Shown here in pieces: positions 16,652 through 26,102 of a stretch of DNA of 64,000 nt. The stretch lies in the NCBI RefSeq assembly GCF_002743255.1, contig NZ_PDYY01000007.1:1-64000 (forward strand), in the 5' to 3' direction. Every line of letters starts with the position of its first letter. The first letter of the stretch is position 1. The stretch comes from Sporosarcina sp. P2. GTDB lineage: Bacteria > Bacillota > Bacilli > Bacillales_A > Planococcaceae. The position numbers and the translations under genes were made by a program. The notes under the pieces are model-generated. The model was not told the origin of the DNA. It saw only the letters and a list, made by a program, of their open reading frames with translations, and searched no databases.

Positions 16652-16819
16652 CCGCTCTATCACTCCCGCTATCCGCTCAATCACCGCAGCTTACCGCTCT
16701 ATCTGGAGACCGATCCGCTCAAACATCATCGCGATCCGCTCTATGCAAACGTCCAAGCGCTCTATCACGCACGTCAGCCGCTCAATCTCTACAGTTTCCC
16801 GCTCTATCACTCAAAAAAC
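16652..16819 (-). repeat. 21-bp-period array 1 (8 units)
   Basis: Units start at 16652, 16673, 16694, 16715, 16736, 16757, 16778 and 16799, exactly 21 bp apart. Each begins with CCGCTCTAT or CCGCTCAAT (minus strand ATAGAGCGG / ATTGAGCGG), followed by 12 unconserved bases. The last unit overlaps the pbpG stop codon, so the array forms the start of the pbpG 3' untranslated region. A degenerate core at 16602 is out of phase. Confidence 0.85.
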
Positions 16820-18861
16820 GAAAACGGGAATAACTCCATTTTAGAATTTTCCTCTTCTCCCGAATGTTGTTCTCTCAACGAGCGATCCGTGCATAACTTC
16901 TTCGGTACATCTTTATCCTTCACATAGATCAATCGTTGCTTCGCGCAATCATTGACCGCAATCCCGCCAGTTTCGATATCCACAATGACGCCTTGTACGC
17001 CTGAAGGGGGAAGGAAGGGTTGTGGGGCTGTTCCTTCATGCGCCGCTTCCATGAAATCGATCCAGACTTTTTTTGAAACGGTTTTATCCTCCAAATTCTC
17101 TAGTTGCTTGCCACGGTCAAAGCCTGTCCAGATGCCTGCAGTTAATGTGGGCGAGAATCCAATCAAATACTGATCCGATATCGTTGTTCCGGACTTCGCT
17201 GCATAAGGTCGTGTTTGTTTCGGTCGCATTGATAAGCCTGTAGAAGTTAAATAATCATTGAAAACAGGGTCGAACATCCCTGTCATCAAATGCGTTAGCA
17301 CAAATGCGTCTTGTTCCGACATGGCTTGCTTTGGCTTCTTAGAAGGGTGCTCATAGACCAGTTTTCCGTTCGCATCCGTAATCGATAGAATCATTTGGGG
17401 TTCGACTTGTTTACCTTTTGACGCAATACGATTATACGCTGTCGTCATCTCGAATAATGTCACATCGGATGTTCCAAGCGCGACTGCTGGGGATTCGGGA
17501 AACGAGACATCGATGCCTAGTCGCTGCGCCATTTTTGTGTACGGCTTGTAACCGACTTGCTCAAGCGTTTTGACTGCATAAATATTATCTGAAATGGCAA
17601 TCGCCTGTGCCAATGAAATCGGCTTCACCGCAAACTCCCCGTTAATATTGCTTGGCTCATATGTCGAACGACCGTCATCATACGTAAACACTGTCTTTTC
17701 AGCTGTCATGAATGTTAACGGATTCATACCTTTTTCTAGCGCTGCTGCATAGAGGATGGGCTTCATCGCAGATCCCGGCTGACGTTTCGCTTGAGTTACT
17801 CGGTTGAAGGAGCTGTCGCCAAAATCCACTCCGCCTATCATCGACGTCACGAATCCCGTGTCTGCAGCCATGGAAATAAATCCGACTTGCAGGTCATTTG
17901 CGGGCATAGCTTGTTTAATTGCTTGTTCTGCTGCTTGCTGGTGCTGTTGATTCAACGTCGTTCGAATTTGCCAGCCGCCTTCTGCAGGTACACGTCCTTT
18001 TGATGCGAGAATGTCTTCTGCCTCTTGCCACGCAGCATCCAAAAAGTACGGTGCCACTTGCTTCATATCTTTCCAACTCTCCGTCTTCAGTACGATCCTC
18101 TCATCTACCGCGCGTTCCTTTTGCTCGGCTGAAATATAATCGTACTGCTCCATTTGATCGAGCACGAGTAGTTGGCGGTTGCGTGAATTCTCGGGATTAT
18201 CAAGAGGTGAATAAATAGAAGGGCCTTTTGCAATCGCCGCAATCGTAGCCGCTTCTTCCAATGTCAACTCTTTTGCCGCTTTTGAAAAATAAAAACGGCT
18301 CGCCGCTTCCACTCCGTACATTCCATGACCAAAGTAGACGGTATTTAAATAACCTTCCAAAATCGTATCCTTGTCATAGAAAACTTCCAGTCGATAAGCA
18401 AACAATGCTTCATGCAGTTTCCGTGTCCAAGACTTTTCGTGCGTCAAATACAGATTCCGCGCATATTGCATGGTAATCGTACTCGCTCCTTGTGCCTTAC
18501 TCATCGTTTTGACGTCCTTCAGAACTGCACCCGCAATCCGTTTATAATCAAATCCATTATGCGAATAAAATTGTTTATCTTCAGTTGCCACGAAAGCATC
18601 CGTAAGAAAAGGGGATATATCGGACAGCTTCATCCAGTAACGTCTATGTTGCGAAAAGTGATCCCCGATCTGATGCCCGCTATGATCGAGGAACAATGAA
18701 GCCTTCGGTACGCTTAATGATGGGGCACCAAGTACTTGAGCATATATTCGAAGGGCGATTAAGACCGTCACGATCGCGGCTATCGACGTGATCGACAGGG
18801 AAAATACAACCATTTTCATTTTTTTACGATTGGTGGATTTTATATAGTCGGTACGTTTCAT
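16807..18861 (-). CDS. pbpG: class A penicillin-binding protein (PbpG-like)
   Basis: The 684-aa bifunctional enzyme polymerises and cross-links peptidoglycan. It has an N-terminal membrane anchor (about residues 18-44). The glycosyltransferase domain has catalytic Glu94 in ATEDKQFYSH and the QGASTITMQ motif at 124-132. The transpeptidase domain has SAMK (364-367), SDN (424-426) and KSGT (556-559). Position after ywhD matches B. subtilis pbpG (ywhE), whose product acts in spore germ-cell-wall synthesis; that role is inferred from synteny. The stop codon lies inside the first unit of a 21-bp array. Confidence 0.92.
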   Translation of the reverse strand: MKRTDYIKSTNRKKMKMVVFSLSITSIAAIVTVLIALRIYAQVLGAPSLSVPKASLFLDHSGHQIGDHFSQHRRYWMKLSDISPFLTDAFVATEDKQFYSHNGFDYKRIAGAVLKDVKTMSKAQGASTITMQYARNLYLTHEKSWTRKLHEALFAYRLEVFYDKDTILEGYLNTVYFGHGMYGVEAASRFYFSKAAKELTLEEAATIAAIAKGPSIYSPLDNPENSRNRQLLVLDQMEQYDYISAEQKERAVDERIVLKTESWKDMKQVAPYFLDAAWQEAEDILASKGRVPAEGGWQIRTTLNQQHQQAAEQAIKQAMPANDLQVGFISMAADTGFVTSMIGGVDFGDSSFNRVTQAKRQPGSAMKPILYAAALEKGMNPLTFMTAEKTVFTYDDGRSTYEPSNINGEFAVKPISLAQAIAISDNIYAVKTLEQVGYKPYTKMAQRLGIDVSFPESPAVALGTSDVTLFEMTTAYNRIASKGKQVEPQMILSITDANGKLVYEHPSKKPKQAMSEQDAFVLTHLMTGMFDPVFNDYLTSTGLSMRPKQTRPYAAKSGTTISDQYLIGFSPTLTAGIWTGFDRGKQLENLEDKTVSKKVWIDFMEAAHEGTAPQPFLPPSGVQGVIVDIETGGIAVNDCAKQRLIYVKDKDVPKKLCTDRSLREQHSGEEENSKMELFPFSFFE

Positions 18862-19019
18862 TACTCATCACATCCCGTTCCATTCAGTATCTTTTGACAG
18901 TATGGGACGGTAATGGACGGATTAAACGGACTGTAGGAAAAGTTTAGACGTGTAACATTGAAACTGGTACCAGAAGAAGTGTATAATGAGTGAATCTATT
19001 TACTTAAGGCGGTGAACGA

Positions 19020-19436
19020 ATGGAAGCGCCAAAATTGAAAGTTCAGCTCCGTTCCGTTATTCAACATCCAGACCAGCAAGCGGAAACGCATACGATGCAG
19101 GCGACTGGAGAGATCATTGAGAAAAAAGGGCAGGCCTACTTATTGTTTGAAGAACGGACAGAAGGAATGCCAGCAGTCCGAACGACCGTGAAGCTACATG
19201 CCGAAGATGCCTTCATCATGCGTAAAGGCGGCGTGCAGATGCGCTTACCGTTCAGACAAGACGATGTCCGTTTTGGCACGTACGGTAATGGTCCTGCCGT
19301 TATGGATTTAGCCGTTTATACCAATCAACTGGAGTGGGTACCTGGACGTTTTACCGTAGCGTACGACTTACATTCAGATGAAAGTTTATTAGGGAAATAC
19401 CATTTGACAATAACCTACTCGGAGGTAACACAATGA
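19020..19436 (+). CDS. ywiB: YwiB-family protein (DUF1934)
   Basis: The 138-aa protein has the DUF1934 calycin-like beta-barrel pattern (alternating short beta-strands, [21 protein letters not shown] segment near residues 73-90). No activity is established. AAGGCGGTGA precedes ATG 19020. It overlaps argS by 4 bp (ATGA), the conserved B. subtilis pairing, implying translational coupling. Confidence 0.85.
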   Translation: MEAPKLKVQLRSVIQHPDQQAETHTMQATGEIIEKKGQAYLLFEERTEGMPAVRTTVKLHAEDAFIMRKGGVQMRLPFRQDDVRFGTYGNGPAVMDLAVYTNQLEWVPGRFTVAYDLHSDESLLGKYHLTITYSEVTQ

Positions 19437-21100
19437 ATGCAGTAGAGCAGATTCAACATGAAATTAAAGAAGCGTTGCACGAAGCGATTGAGAAAGCACA
19501 ACTAGTTGAAGGTGCGGATATTCCGGAAATTAAACTGGAATCACCAAGAAGTAAAGAGAACGGCGATTATGCAGCGAATATCGCAATGCAGTTGACAAAA
19601 CTAGCGAAAAAGCCACCACGTGCAATCGCGGAAAGTATCTTGGAGCATCTTGATACGACAAACACGGCAATCGACTCCATTGAAATTGCTGGACCCGGTT
19701 TCCTCAATATCCGCTTGAAAACAGACAGTCTCGGAGATATCGTGAAATCTGTCCTGGACCAAGGAGCAGACTACGGACGTTCCGACAGCGGACAGCAACA
19801 GAAGATCCAAGTTGAATTCGTTTCAGCGAACCCAACAGGCGACTTGCACTTAGGACACGCACGCGGGGCATCACTTGGTGATTCATTATGTAATATTCTT
19901 GACAAAGCAGGCTATGACGTAGCGCGGGAATACTACATCAATGATGCGGGTAATCAAATAAATAACTTAGCGTTATCGATTGACGTTCGTTATTTCGAAG
20001 CACTTGGATTAGAAAAAGAAATGCCGGAAGACGGCTACCGTGGCGCAGATATCATCGCCATCGCAAAAGGCCTCGTTGAACAATATGGAGACAAGTATGT
20101 CCATGTTCCAGAAGAAGAGCGACTTGCATTTTTCCGTGAACACGGCTTGAATATCGAATTGGATAAACTAAAGAAAGACTTAACGGACTTCCGCGTTCAT
20201 TTCGATAACTGGTTCTCGGAAACATCCCTATATAACAACGGCAAGATCGAAATCGCACTCCAAAAACTTCGTGAAAATGGCCATGTCTATGAAGAAGACG
20301 GCGCGACTTGGTTCCGCTCCACTACATTTGGTGACGATAAAGACCGTGTATTAATCAAACAAGACGGATCATTCACGTACTTAACACCGGACATTGCCTA
20401 TCACCAAGACAAGCTAAGTCGTGGATTTGATAAACTAATCAATATTTGGGGAGCAGACCACCACGGATATATTCCACGTATGAAAGCAGCAATCCAGGCG
20501 CTAGGTTATGACCGCGATACGCTCGAAGTAGAAGTGGCGCAAATGGTTCAGCTCTATAAAGACGGAGAAAAATTCAAAATGAGCAAGCGCACAGGAAAAG
20601 CGGTCACATTGCGTGAACTCGTAGAAGAAGTCGGATTAGACGCTGTACGGTATTTCTTTGCGATGCGCTCAGGCGATGCACAAATGGACTTCGATTTAGA
20701 TTTGGCAGTATCCAAATCCAATGAAAACCCTGTCTACTACGCACAATACGCGCACGCACGTATCTGTTCAATCCTACGTCAGGCAAAAGAACAGAACGTG
20801 GAAGCGTCAACGAAAAACGTCACGCTATTGCAAGATGAGAAAGAATTGGAGCTACTGAAGAAGCTCGGAGATTTCCCGAAACTTATCAGCGACTCAGCTC
20901 GCATGCGCGCACCGCACCGCGTGACGACATATATTCAAGAACTAGCAGCTACATTCCATAGTTTCTACAATGCGAATAAAGTGCTCGACCCGGAAAATAA
21001 AGACCTGTCCGAGGCACGTTTGGCTTTGATCACAGCAACTAAAACGACGATTGCGAACGCATTGAAATTAGTTGGCGTTGAAGCACCGGAAAGAATGTAA
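19433..21100 (+). CDS. argS: arginyl-tRNA synthetase
   Basis: The 555-aa class I synthetase charges tRNA(Arg). It has the N-terminal additional domain, the HIGH-like motif as HLGHARGA (about residues 141-148) after [11 protein letters not shown], and the KMSKS-like region as KMSKRTGKA near 382-390. The C-terminal DALR anticodon-binding domain ends [11 protein letters not shown]. Length matches Bacillales ArgS. GGAGG lies before ATG 19433. A terminator follows. Confidence 0.95.
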   Translation: MNAVEQIQHEIKEALHEAIEKAQLVEGADIPEIKLESPRSKENGDYAANIAMQLTKLAKKPPRAIAESILEHLDTTNTAIDSIEIAGPGFLNIRLKTDSLGDIVKSVLDQGADYGRSDSGQQQKIQVEFVSANPTGDLHLGHARGASLGDSLCNILDKAGYDVAREYYINDAGNQINNLALSIDVRYFEALGLEKEMPEDGYRGADIIAIAKGLVEQYGDKYVHVPEEERLAFFREHGLNIELDKLKKDLTDFRVHFDNWFSETSLYNNGKIEIALQKLRENGHVYEEDGATWFRSTTFGDDKDRVLIKQDGSFTYLTPDIAYHQDKLSRGFDKLINIWGADHHGYIPRMKAAIQALGYDRDTLEVEVAQMVQLYKDGEKFKMSKRTGKAVTLRELVEEVGLDAVRYFFAMRSGDAQMDFDLDLAVSKSNENPVYYAQYAHARICSILRQAKEQNVEASTKNVTLLQDEKELELLKKLGDFPKLISDSARMRAPHRVTTYIQELAATFHSFYNANKVLDPENKDLSEARLALITATKTTIANALKLVGVEAPERM

Positions 21101-21113
21101 TATCTCGAAAACG

Positions 21114-21145
21114 GCCAAGCAGATTATTTACTGCTTGGCTTTTTT
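21114..21145 (+). terminator. argS terminator
   Basis: GCCAAGCAG (21114-21122) and CTGCTTGGC (21131-21139) form a perfect stem followed by six T. Confidence 0.85.
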
Positions 21146-21203
21146 ATGTCTTTGGAAGTACTGCCTGTCAAAGTTTCATCAAATCCAACGAAATATCCCA
21201 ATA

Positions 21204-21350
21204 GCGCGATCTTCAAGCAGTTTGGCGCGGTTACACATCATAATAGCGCGGATCACTCAACGATTAGCGCGGTTACATAGAGTAATTGCGCGGTGTTAAA
21301 CACGAAATGCGCGGTCTATTCCAGTTTTAGCGCGGTTCAACCTACCACCA
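21204..21350 (+). repeat. 21-bp-period array 2 (7 units)
   Basis: Cores of the type TAGCGCGGTT start (G of GCGCG) at 21204, 21225, 21246, 21267, 21288, 21309 and 21330, exactly 21 bp apart, with unconserved sequence between. The array lies behind the argS terminator and before the cobalamin-riboswitch promoter. Read on the plus strand the core ATAGCGCGG differs by one base from the minus-strand core of array 1. Confidence 0.85.
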
Positions 21351-21398
21351 CAAGAACAGGTAGGAAGTGGGATGACTTTTGAAAGATCAGCACCGCCC

Positions 21399-21427
21399 TG
21401 TACAACCCTCACTATTACCGCTATAAT
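21399..21427 (+). promoter_or_regulatory. promoter of the cobalamin operon
   Basis: TATAAT at 21422-21427 with a weaker TGTACA at 21399-21404 (17-bp spacing) lies just upstream of the riboswitch. Confidence 0.5.
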
Positions 21428-21444
21428 AAAGCATAATTACATAT

Positions 21445-21616
21445 CTTCTAAAAGGTTCTCAATACTAGAGATGAAAAGTGAAATCGGTTCAAATCCGATG
21501 CGGTCCCGCCACTGTACGTGCTATGCACAAGCCAGGTCACCTGCCTTTTTAGAAAATGAAGTTCCGCAGCAACCTACGAGGATAGGTGTAATGGAAGAAG
21601 TCACGTCCTGATTTCA
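21445..21616 (+). promoter_or_regulatory. cobalamin (AdoCbl) riboswitch
   Basis: The B12-box hallmarks are present in order: GTGAAATCGGTTCAAATCCG at 21479-21498, GCGGTCCCGCCACTGTA around 21500-21516, AAGCCAGGTCACCTGCC at 21529-21545 and a downstream GTCCTGATTTCATCCC that fits the 3' end. It is followed by an intrinsic terminator at 21625-21652, so adenosylcobalamin binding should cause premature termination. It controls the whole btuF-to-pduO operon. Confidence 0.93.
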
Positions 21617-21624
21617 TCCCACCT

Positions 21625-21652
21625 AATCCTTCGAATGATCGAAGGATTTTTT
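21625..21652 (+). terminator. riboswitch-controlled terminator
   Basis: AATCCTTCGA (21625-21634) and TCGAAGGATT (21639-21648) form a perfect stem followed by TTTT. It is the expression platform of the cobalamin riboswitch. Confidence 0.88.
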
Positions 21653-21702
21653 CGTGTCTGCGACTTGCGTAATGCAACACACATATTAAAGGAGGAACAC
21701 AC

Positions 21703-22689
21703 ATGAAGAAGTTTTTACAACTACTGCTGACAGCAATGCTCGCGGTACTACTACTCGCAGCATGTGGAAGCGATAGTGCAAAAGAAGAAACGCCAGCAGA
21801 TGAAAATCAAGCTGGCGAAGAAACGAAAACAGAACAAGCATCAAAGGATACAACGAGTTATCCATACACTCTGACAGATGCGATTGGCAAAGAAGTTACA
21901 TTTGAAAAAGTGCCGGAAACTGTCATTTCATTACTTCCAAGCAACACGGAAATTTTATACGGGATTGGTGCAGGAGATAAAGTCATTGCAGTAACAGAAA
22001 ACGATGACTATCCTAAAGAGGTAACAGAGCTAGATACAGTAGGGGACTTTACGGTCAACATAGAAAAAGTGATTTCATTGCAACCGGAAGCGGTGTTCGC
22101 ACATGAAATGATGTTGGGTTCGAATGAAGAAGGATTGAATCAGATTCGTGACGCAGGCATCCCTGTGATCGTTATACAGAATGCAGGAACATTTGAAGAG
22201 ACATATGAAACGATTGAATTGATTGGTAAAGTTATGGACAAAAATGTGGAAGCGAATCAAATCGTTGAAGATATGAAAACGAAAGTCGCTGATATCGAAA
22301 AGAAAGCAGCGGACATTACGGACAAGAAGCGCGTGTTCATTGAAAACTCCGATGCGCCTGAAATTTACACGGCAGGAAAAGGAACTTTCCCACAACAGTT
22401 TTTGGATATGATCAATGCTGAAAACATCGTGACAGAAGAAGGTTGGATTATGATCAGTCCTGAAACGATTGTAGATGAAAATCCGGATGTAATTTTGGCA
22501 ATATATAGCTATGTTCCAAACGTTGTAGAAAATATTAAGACGCGTGACGGGTTTGATGCAGTTACTGCGATCAAAGAAGATCGAGTCATTCAACTGGATG
22601 AAGATATTACAAGCCGTACAGGTCCGCGTTTGGCTGACGGATTAGAATCGTTTGCGAAAGCAGTCTATCCTGAGGTATTCGGTGAATAA
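21703..22689 (+). CDS. btuF: cobalamin-binding lipoprotein of an ABC transporter
   Basis: The 328-aa solute-binding protein captures corrinoids at the outer membrane face and delivers them to BtuC. It has a signal peptide with lipobox LLAAC (lipidated Cys21), an acidic linker to about residue 48 and a helical-backbone BtuF/FecB domain starting YTLTDAIGKEVTFEKVPETVISLLPSNTEI. AAAGGAGG precedes ATG 21703. It is the first gene after the B12 riboswitch and overlaps btuC by 8 bp; this context fixes the substrate as cobalamin or cobinamide rather than siderophore. Confidence 0.9.
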   Translation: MKKFLQLLLTAMLAVLLLAACGSDSAKEETPADENQAGEETKTEQASKDTTSYPYTLTDAIGKEVTFEKVPETVISLLPSNTEILYGIGAGDKVIAVTENDDYPKEVTELDTVGDFTVNIEKVISLQPEAVFAHEMMLGSNEEGLNQIRDAGIPVIVIQNAGTFEETYETIELIGKVMDKNVEANQIVEDMKTKVADIEKKAADITDKKRVFIENSDAPEIYTAGKGTFPQQFLDMINAENIVTEEGWIMISPETIVDENPDVILAIYSYVPNVVENIKTRDGFDAVTAIKEDRVIQLDEDITSRTGPRLADGLESFAKAVYPEVFGE

Positions 22690-23674
22690 AACTGCGCTCG
22701 CCTATGTCGTGTCGATTGCCACGCTCCTTGTGGCAATCTGGCTCGGCGTATCGATCGGTACAGTGAAAATACCAATAGAGACGCTATGGAATCAATCGGA
22801 TGCGACCGCGAGTAATATTTTGTGGAAGATCCGTATGCCACGTGTGTTGCTGGCCGGAATTGTCGGTGCCTCACTGGCTATATCAGGAGCCGCGTTCCAA
22901 GGGCTTTTGAAAAACCCGTTAGCTGATCCTTACACCCTCGGAGTGTCATCCGGTGCCTCTGTCGGCGCCGTGATCACACTCTTTTTTGGTATATCGCTGC
23001 CGGTTCTTGGCGCGTTCACCTTACCTGTATTTAGTATGATGGGTGCCGCAATCACGATGTTTTTAGTGATCGGTTTTGCTCGAATGGTCGACCGATCAAT
23101 GAAAATGGAGACGATCATTTTAACAGGAATCATTTTTGGCTCATTTCTCGGCTCCGTGCTGTCGCTGATGATCGCGTTAACGCAAGAAGAACTTCGTCAG
23201 ATCGTCGGTTGGCTGCTTGGTAGCGTATCGATGCGCGGCTGGAATTATATTCTGATGGTCTTACCGTTTTTTATCATCGGTACATTTATGCTGTGGCTTA
23301 ATCGCCGTGAATTGAATGCTTTATTATTCGGCGAAGAACGTGCGCATCATCTTGGAGTCAATGTCAAACAACGTAAATTGATGATTTTGCTAGGCGGTTC
23401 GGTCTTAACTGGTTCCGCCGTTGCCGTGTCTGGAACAATCGGCTTCGTTGGCCTAGTGGTCCCGCATATGACACGTATGTTATGGGGCTCCGATCACCGT
23501 CACGTCTTGCCGTTATCATTGTGTAACGGCGCTTCATTATTGATTATTTGCGATCTCGTAGCACGAACGATTATTTCACCGGCTGAATTACCGGTCGGTG
23601 TCATTACCGCATTCATTGGCGCTCCGGTGTTTGCCTATATCTTTTACAAACAACGTAGAAAAGGAGCGATGTGA
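22682..23674 (+). CDS. btuC: cobalamin ABC transporter permease
   Basis: The 330-aa FecCD-family permease has about ten hydrophobic helices and the conserved segments GASLAISGAAFQGLLKNPLADPYTLG (split over residues 60-85) and GTIGFVGLVVPHMTR near 255-270. GTG 22682 follows GAGGT and overlaps the btuF stop; an upstream extension would lie inside btuF without a ribosome site. Together with BtuF and the BtuD domain it forms the corrinoid importer. Confidence 0.9.
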   Translation: MNKTALAYVVSIATLLVAIWLGVSIGTVKIPIETLWNQSDATASNILWKIRMPRVLLAGIVGASLAISGAAFQGLLKNPLADPYTLGVSSGASVGAVITLFFGISLPVLGAFTLPVFSMMGAAITMFLVIGFARMVDRSMKMETIILTGIIFGSFLGSVLSLMIALTQEELRQIVGWLLGSVSMRGWNYILMVLPFFIIGTFMLWLNRRELNALLFGEERAHHLGVNVKQRKLMILLGGSVLTGSAVAVSGTIGFVGLVVPHMTRMLWGSDHRHVLPLSLCNGASLLIICDLVARTIISPAELPVGVITAFIGAPVFAYIFYKQRRKGAM

Positions 23675-23676
23675 AG

Positions 23677-25149
23677 ATGTTGCAAGTGGACAATTTGTCG
23701 GGAGGTTACGGAAGAGAACCGATTGTGCGAAATGTGTCGTTCCACGTGGAAAAAGGAGAAGTTCTCGGGATTTTAGGGCCGAACGGGAGCGGGAAATCTA
23801 CATTACTGAAAATTATATCGGGGATTTTGCCGAAACAAAGCGGTAGGGTAATGATTGCCGGAAAGCCTTCTGGTGCCTATACGCAGAAACAATTCGCACA
23901 GCAAGTAGCGGTCTTGCCACAGCTTCATGCCCATGCGTTTTCCCATAGCGTCAAAGACACTGTCGCGCTAGGTCGTTATCCGTATCAGACCGGAATTTTT
24001 TCAAGTTGGTCGGAGTTTGACGAGCAAGCAGTACAAGAAGCGATGAATTATACAGGTGTCACGCGATACGAAAATACCGCCATTGAATTATTGTCAGGCG
24101 GCGAGCAACAACGCGTATTTGTTGCACAAGCACTCGCCCAGCAAGCACCTATTTTATTATTGGATGAACCGACAAATCACCTCGACATCGCACATCAGCA
24201 ACAATTGCTCGATACGATCCGTAATCAAGCGAGACAGAAGGGGATCACGGTCATTTCGGTATTTCATGATATCAATCTCGCTGCTCTTTATTGCGATCGC
24301 CTGTTGCTATTAAAGAACGGAGAAGTAGCTTCAATTGGCGTGCCGCAAGACGTCGTGCTCGAGCAAGAGATTCATCACGTATACAATGCGCGTGTCAAAA
24401 CACAGCCTCATCCTGAAATGCCGAAGCCTCAAATGACGCTGTTGCCGAACTTGCAAGAAAAGGTAGAGCTATTTACTGTAAGGAAGGCAGACATAACGAT
24501 TAAGGAAGATCACGTATTGTTGCAATCAAGCCAATCGCTGAAGACGATTTCTTCCGCTGTCCATAATGCGGGACTTGGCTGGTACAAGACATTCGTCAAT
24601 CGAGGCGTACGTGCGGATTATATGATTGATGATGTTCAACGGGAGAACACGGACTATTTGCGTACGCTTGGCTATCATCTGACAGATACAGTCGCGATGA
24701 TGACAGCCGTTAGTCCCGAGCACGTTGAAGTAGAAGAGTACGAAGGAGAGTTCGGCTCGATTGTCGTGGCGGTGACTGCAGGTGTTGGAAATGCGGTGGA
24801 TGTTTCGAAGTCTTGGCAACGTGAAGATATTCCTTACATAGGTACGATCAATACATGGGTATTCATTAACGGGGAATTAAGTGAAGAAGCTTTCGTCCAA
24901 GCGTTGATTACCGCAACAGAAGCGAAAGTGAAAGCACTGCAAGACGAGCAAGTGAAAGATCCAGAATCCGGCACAGTCGCTACAGGTACTTCGACAGATA
25001 GCATGTTAATCGCATCTACACAACAAGGAGAATACTTGCCGTACGCGGGGCCCATTACTCAACTTGGGAAGTTGATCGGTAAAGGGGTCTATGATTGTAC
25101 GGTGCGAGCTATTCATTCGTATCGATTAGCAGTTGGTGAGCACGGATGA
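23677..25149 (+). CDS. btuD: BtuD ATPase fused to CbiZ adenosylcobinamide amidohydrolase
   Basis: The 490-aa two-domain protein has an N-terminal ABC ATPase (Walker A GPNGSGKST near residues 35-43, signature LSGGEQQR near 139-146, Walker B ILLLDEPT near 157-164). The C-terminal CbiZ domain (about residues 260-490, starting KVELFTVRKADITI) cleaves the aminopropanol arm of adenosylcobinamide to give adenosylcobyric acid. The same fusion occurs in B. subtilis YvrA. Start may be ATG 23677 (10 bases from AAGGAG) or GTG 23671. The stop overlaps cbiB by 4 bp. Confidence 0.9.
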   Translation: MLQVDNLSGGYGREPIVRNVSFHVEKGEVLGILGPNGSGKSTLLKIISGILPKQSGRVMIAGKPSGAYTQKQFAQQVAVLPQLHAHAFSHSVKDTVALGRYPYQTGIFSSWSEFDEQAVQEAMNYTGVTRYENTAIELLSGGEQQRVFVAQALAQQAPILLLDEPTNHLDIAHQQQLLDTIRNQARQKGITVISVFHDINLAALYCDRLLLLKNGEVASIGVPQDVVLEQEIHHVYNARVKTQPHPEMPKPQMTLLPNLQEKVELFTVRKADITIKEDHVLLQSSQSLKTISSAVHNAGLGWYKTFVNRGVRADYMIDDVQRENTDYLRTLGYHLTDTVAMMTAVSPEHVEVEEYEGEFGSIVVAVTAGVGNAVDVSKSWQREDIPYIGTINTWVFINGELSEEAFVQALITATEAKVKALQDEQVKDPESGTVATGTSTDSMLIASTQQGEYLPYAGPITQLGKLIGKGVYDCTVRAIHSYRLAVGEHG

Positions 25150-26102
25150 TACCTGCACATTTTATTGCGATCGCCATTGGCATGGTACTCGACCGGCTCA
25201 TTGGAGATCCGCCTAACTGGCCGCATCCAGTCAAGTGGCTAGGTACGACAATTAGTAACTTGACGAAGCTGTTGAATAAAGGCCGTATGCGGACAGTAAA
25301 AGGGGCGATAGTCTGGTTGCTTATATGTATGACGACATTTCTGCTCGTTCTCTGGCTTGTCAGTATTGCGTATCGCCTGCATTTGTTGGCGGGGATCGCA
25401 ATCGAAGCGCTGCTCATTGCGGCGGGACTTGCACAAAAGAGTTTGCGTGACGCGGCGATGCTAGTTTATGAGCCATTGAAGTCAGGAGACATGGACGAAG
25501 CTCGTGAAAAACTCAGTTGGATTGTCGGTAGGGATACGAAGAAGCTCGATGAAAGTGCGATAGCCCGCGCTACGATTGAAACGGTTTCAGAAAACACGTC
25601 TGACGGGATCACGGCCCCATTATTTTGGGCATTCTTGCTCGGTGCACCTGGTCTATGGCTGTATAAAGCGATCAATACACTTGATTCCATGGTGGGGTAC
25701 AACGATGAGCGTTATGGTGAATTTGGGAAAGTTTCGGCTCGTATGGATGATCTCTTTAACTGGATACCTTCAAGAATTACAGGATTGCTCATTCTATTGT
25801 TCACTCCAAATGAAGGTGGACATTCATTTACCAAGCGAATTAGCGGTTGGTTGGGCGATGCGAAAAAGCATTTGAGCCCAAATAGCGGCTATCTTGAAGC
25901 AGCAACGGCTTGGCAACTCAATATTCAGTTGGGCGGACGCAGTACATATCGCGGAGTAGTGTCGGAACGGGCGATACTGGGGCCGGCAGTCATTGCGAAT
26001 AAAGAACATATCCGCTCCGCTACTTACCAAATGCAAGTCGTGTCTTGGACATTCTGGTCACTGGGCACAGTAATAGGAGGGATTTTCTATGCGATTGCCT
26101 GA
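25146..26102 (+). CDS. cbiB: adenosylcobinamide-phosphate synthase CbiB
   Basis: The 318-aa membrane protein attaches (R)-1-amino-2-propanol O-2-phosphate to adenosylcobyric acid, the step after CbiZ. Family motifs are DRLIGDPPNWPHPVKWLG near residues 14-31, SENTSDGITAPLFWAFLLGAPG (split over residues 146-167) and NTLDSMVGYNDERYGEFG near 173-190. About four to five membrane helices are visible. ATG 25146 overlaps the previous stop, and the 3' end overlaps cobD by 14 bp. Confidence 0.92.
   Translation: MIPAHFIAIAIGMVLDRLIGDPPNWPHPVKWLGTTISNLTKLLNKGRMRTVKGAIVWLLICMTTFLLVLWLVSIAYRLHLLAGIAIEALLIAAGLAQKSLRDAAMLVYEPLKSGDMDEAREKLSWIVGRDTKKLDESAIARATIETVSENTSDGITAPLFWAFLLGAPGLWLYKAINTLDSMVGYNDERYGEFGKVSARMDDLFNWIPSRITGLLILLFTPNEGGHSFTKRISGWLGDAKKHLSPNSGYLEAATAWQLNIQLGGRSTYRGVVSERAILGPAVIANKEHIRSATYQMQVVSWTFWSLGTVIGGIFYAIA

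Larger units (their letters stand above)
16285..16806. other. 522-bp gene-free interval between ywhD and pbpG
   Basis: This convergent interval has no coding gene. It holds a promoter (16368-16396), a predicted small RNA with its terminator (16401-16549) and the first 21-bp repeat array (16652-16819). Confidence 0.7.

Noticed and set aside
16652..16819. The 21-bp arrays as CRISPR arrays
   Set aside because: The repeat core is only 9 bp, spacers are 12 bp and there are no cas genes; period and unit are far too short.
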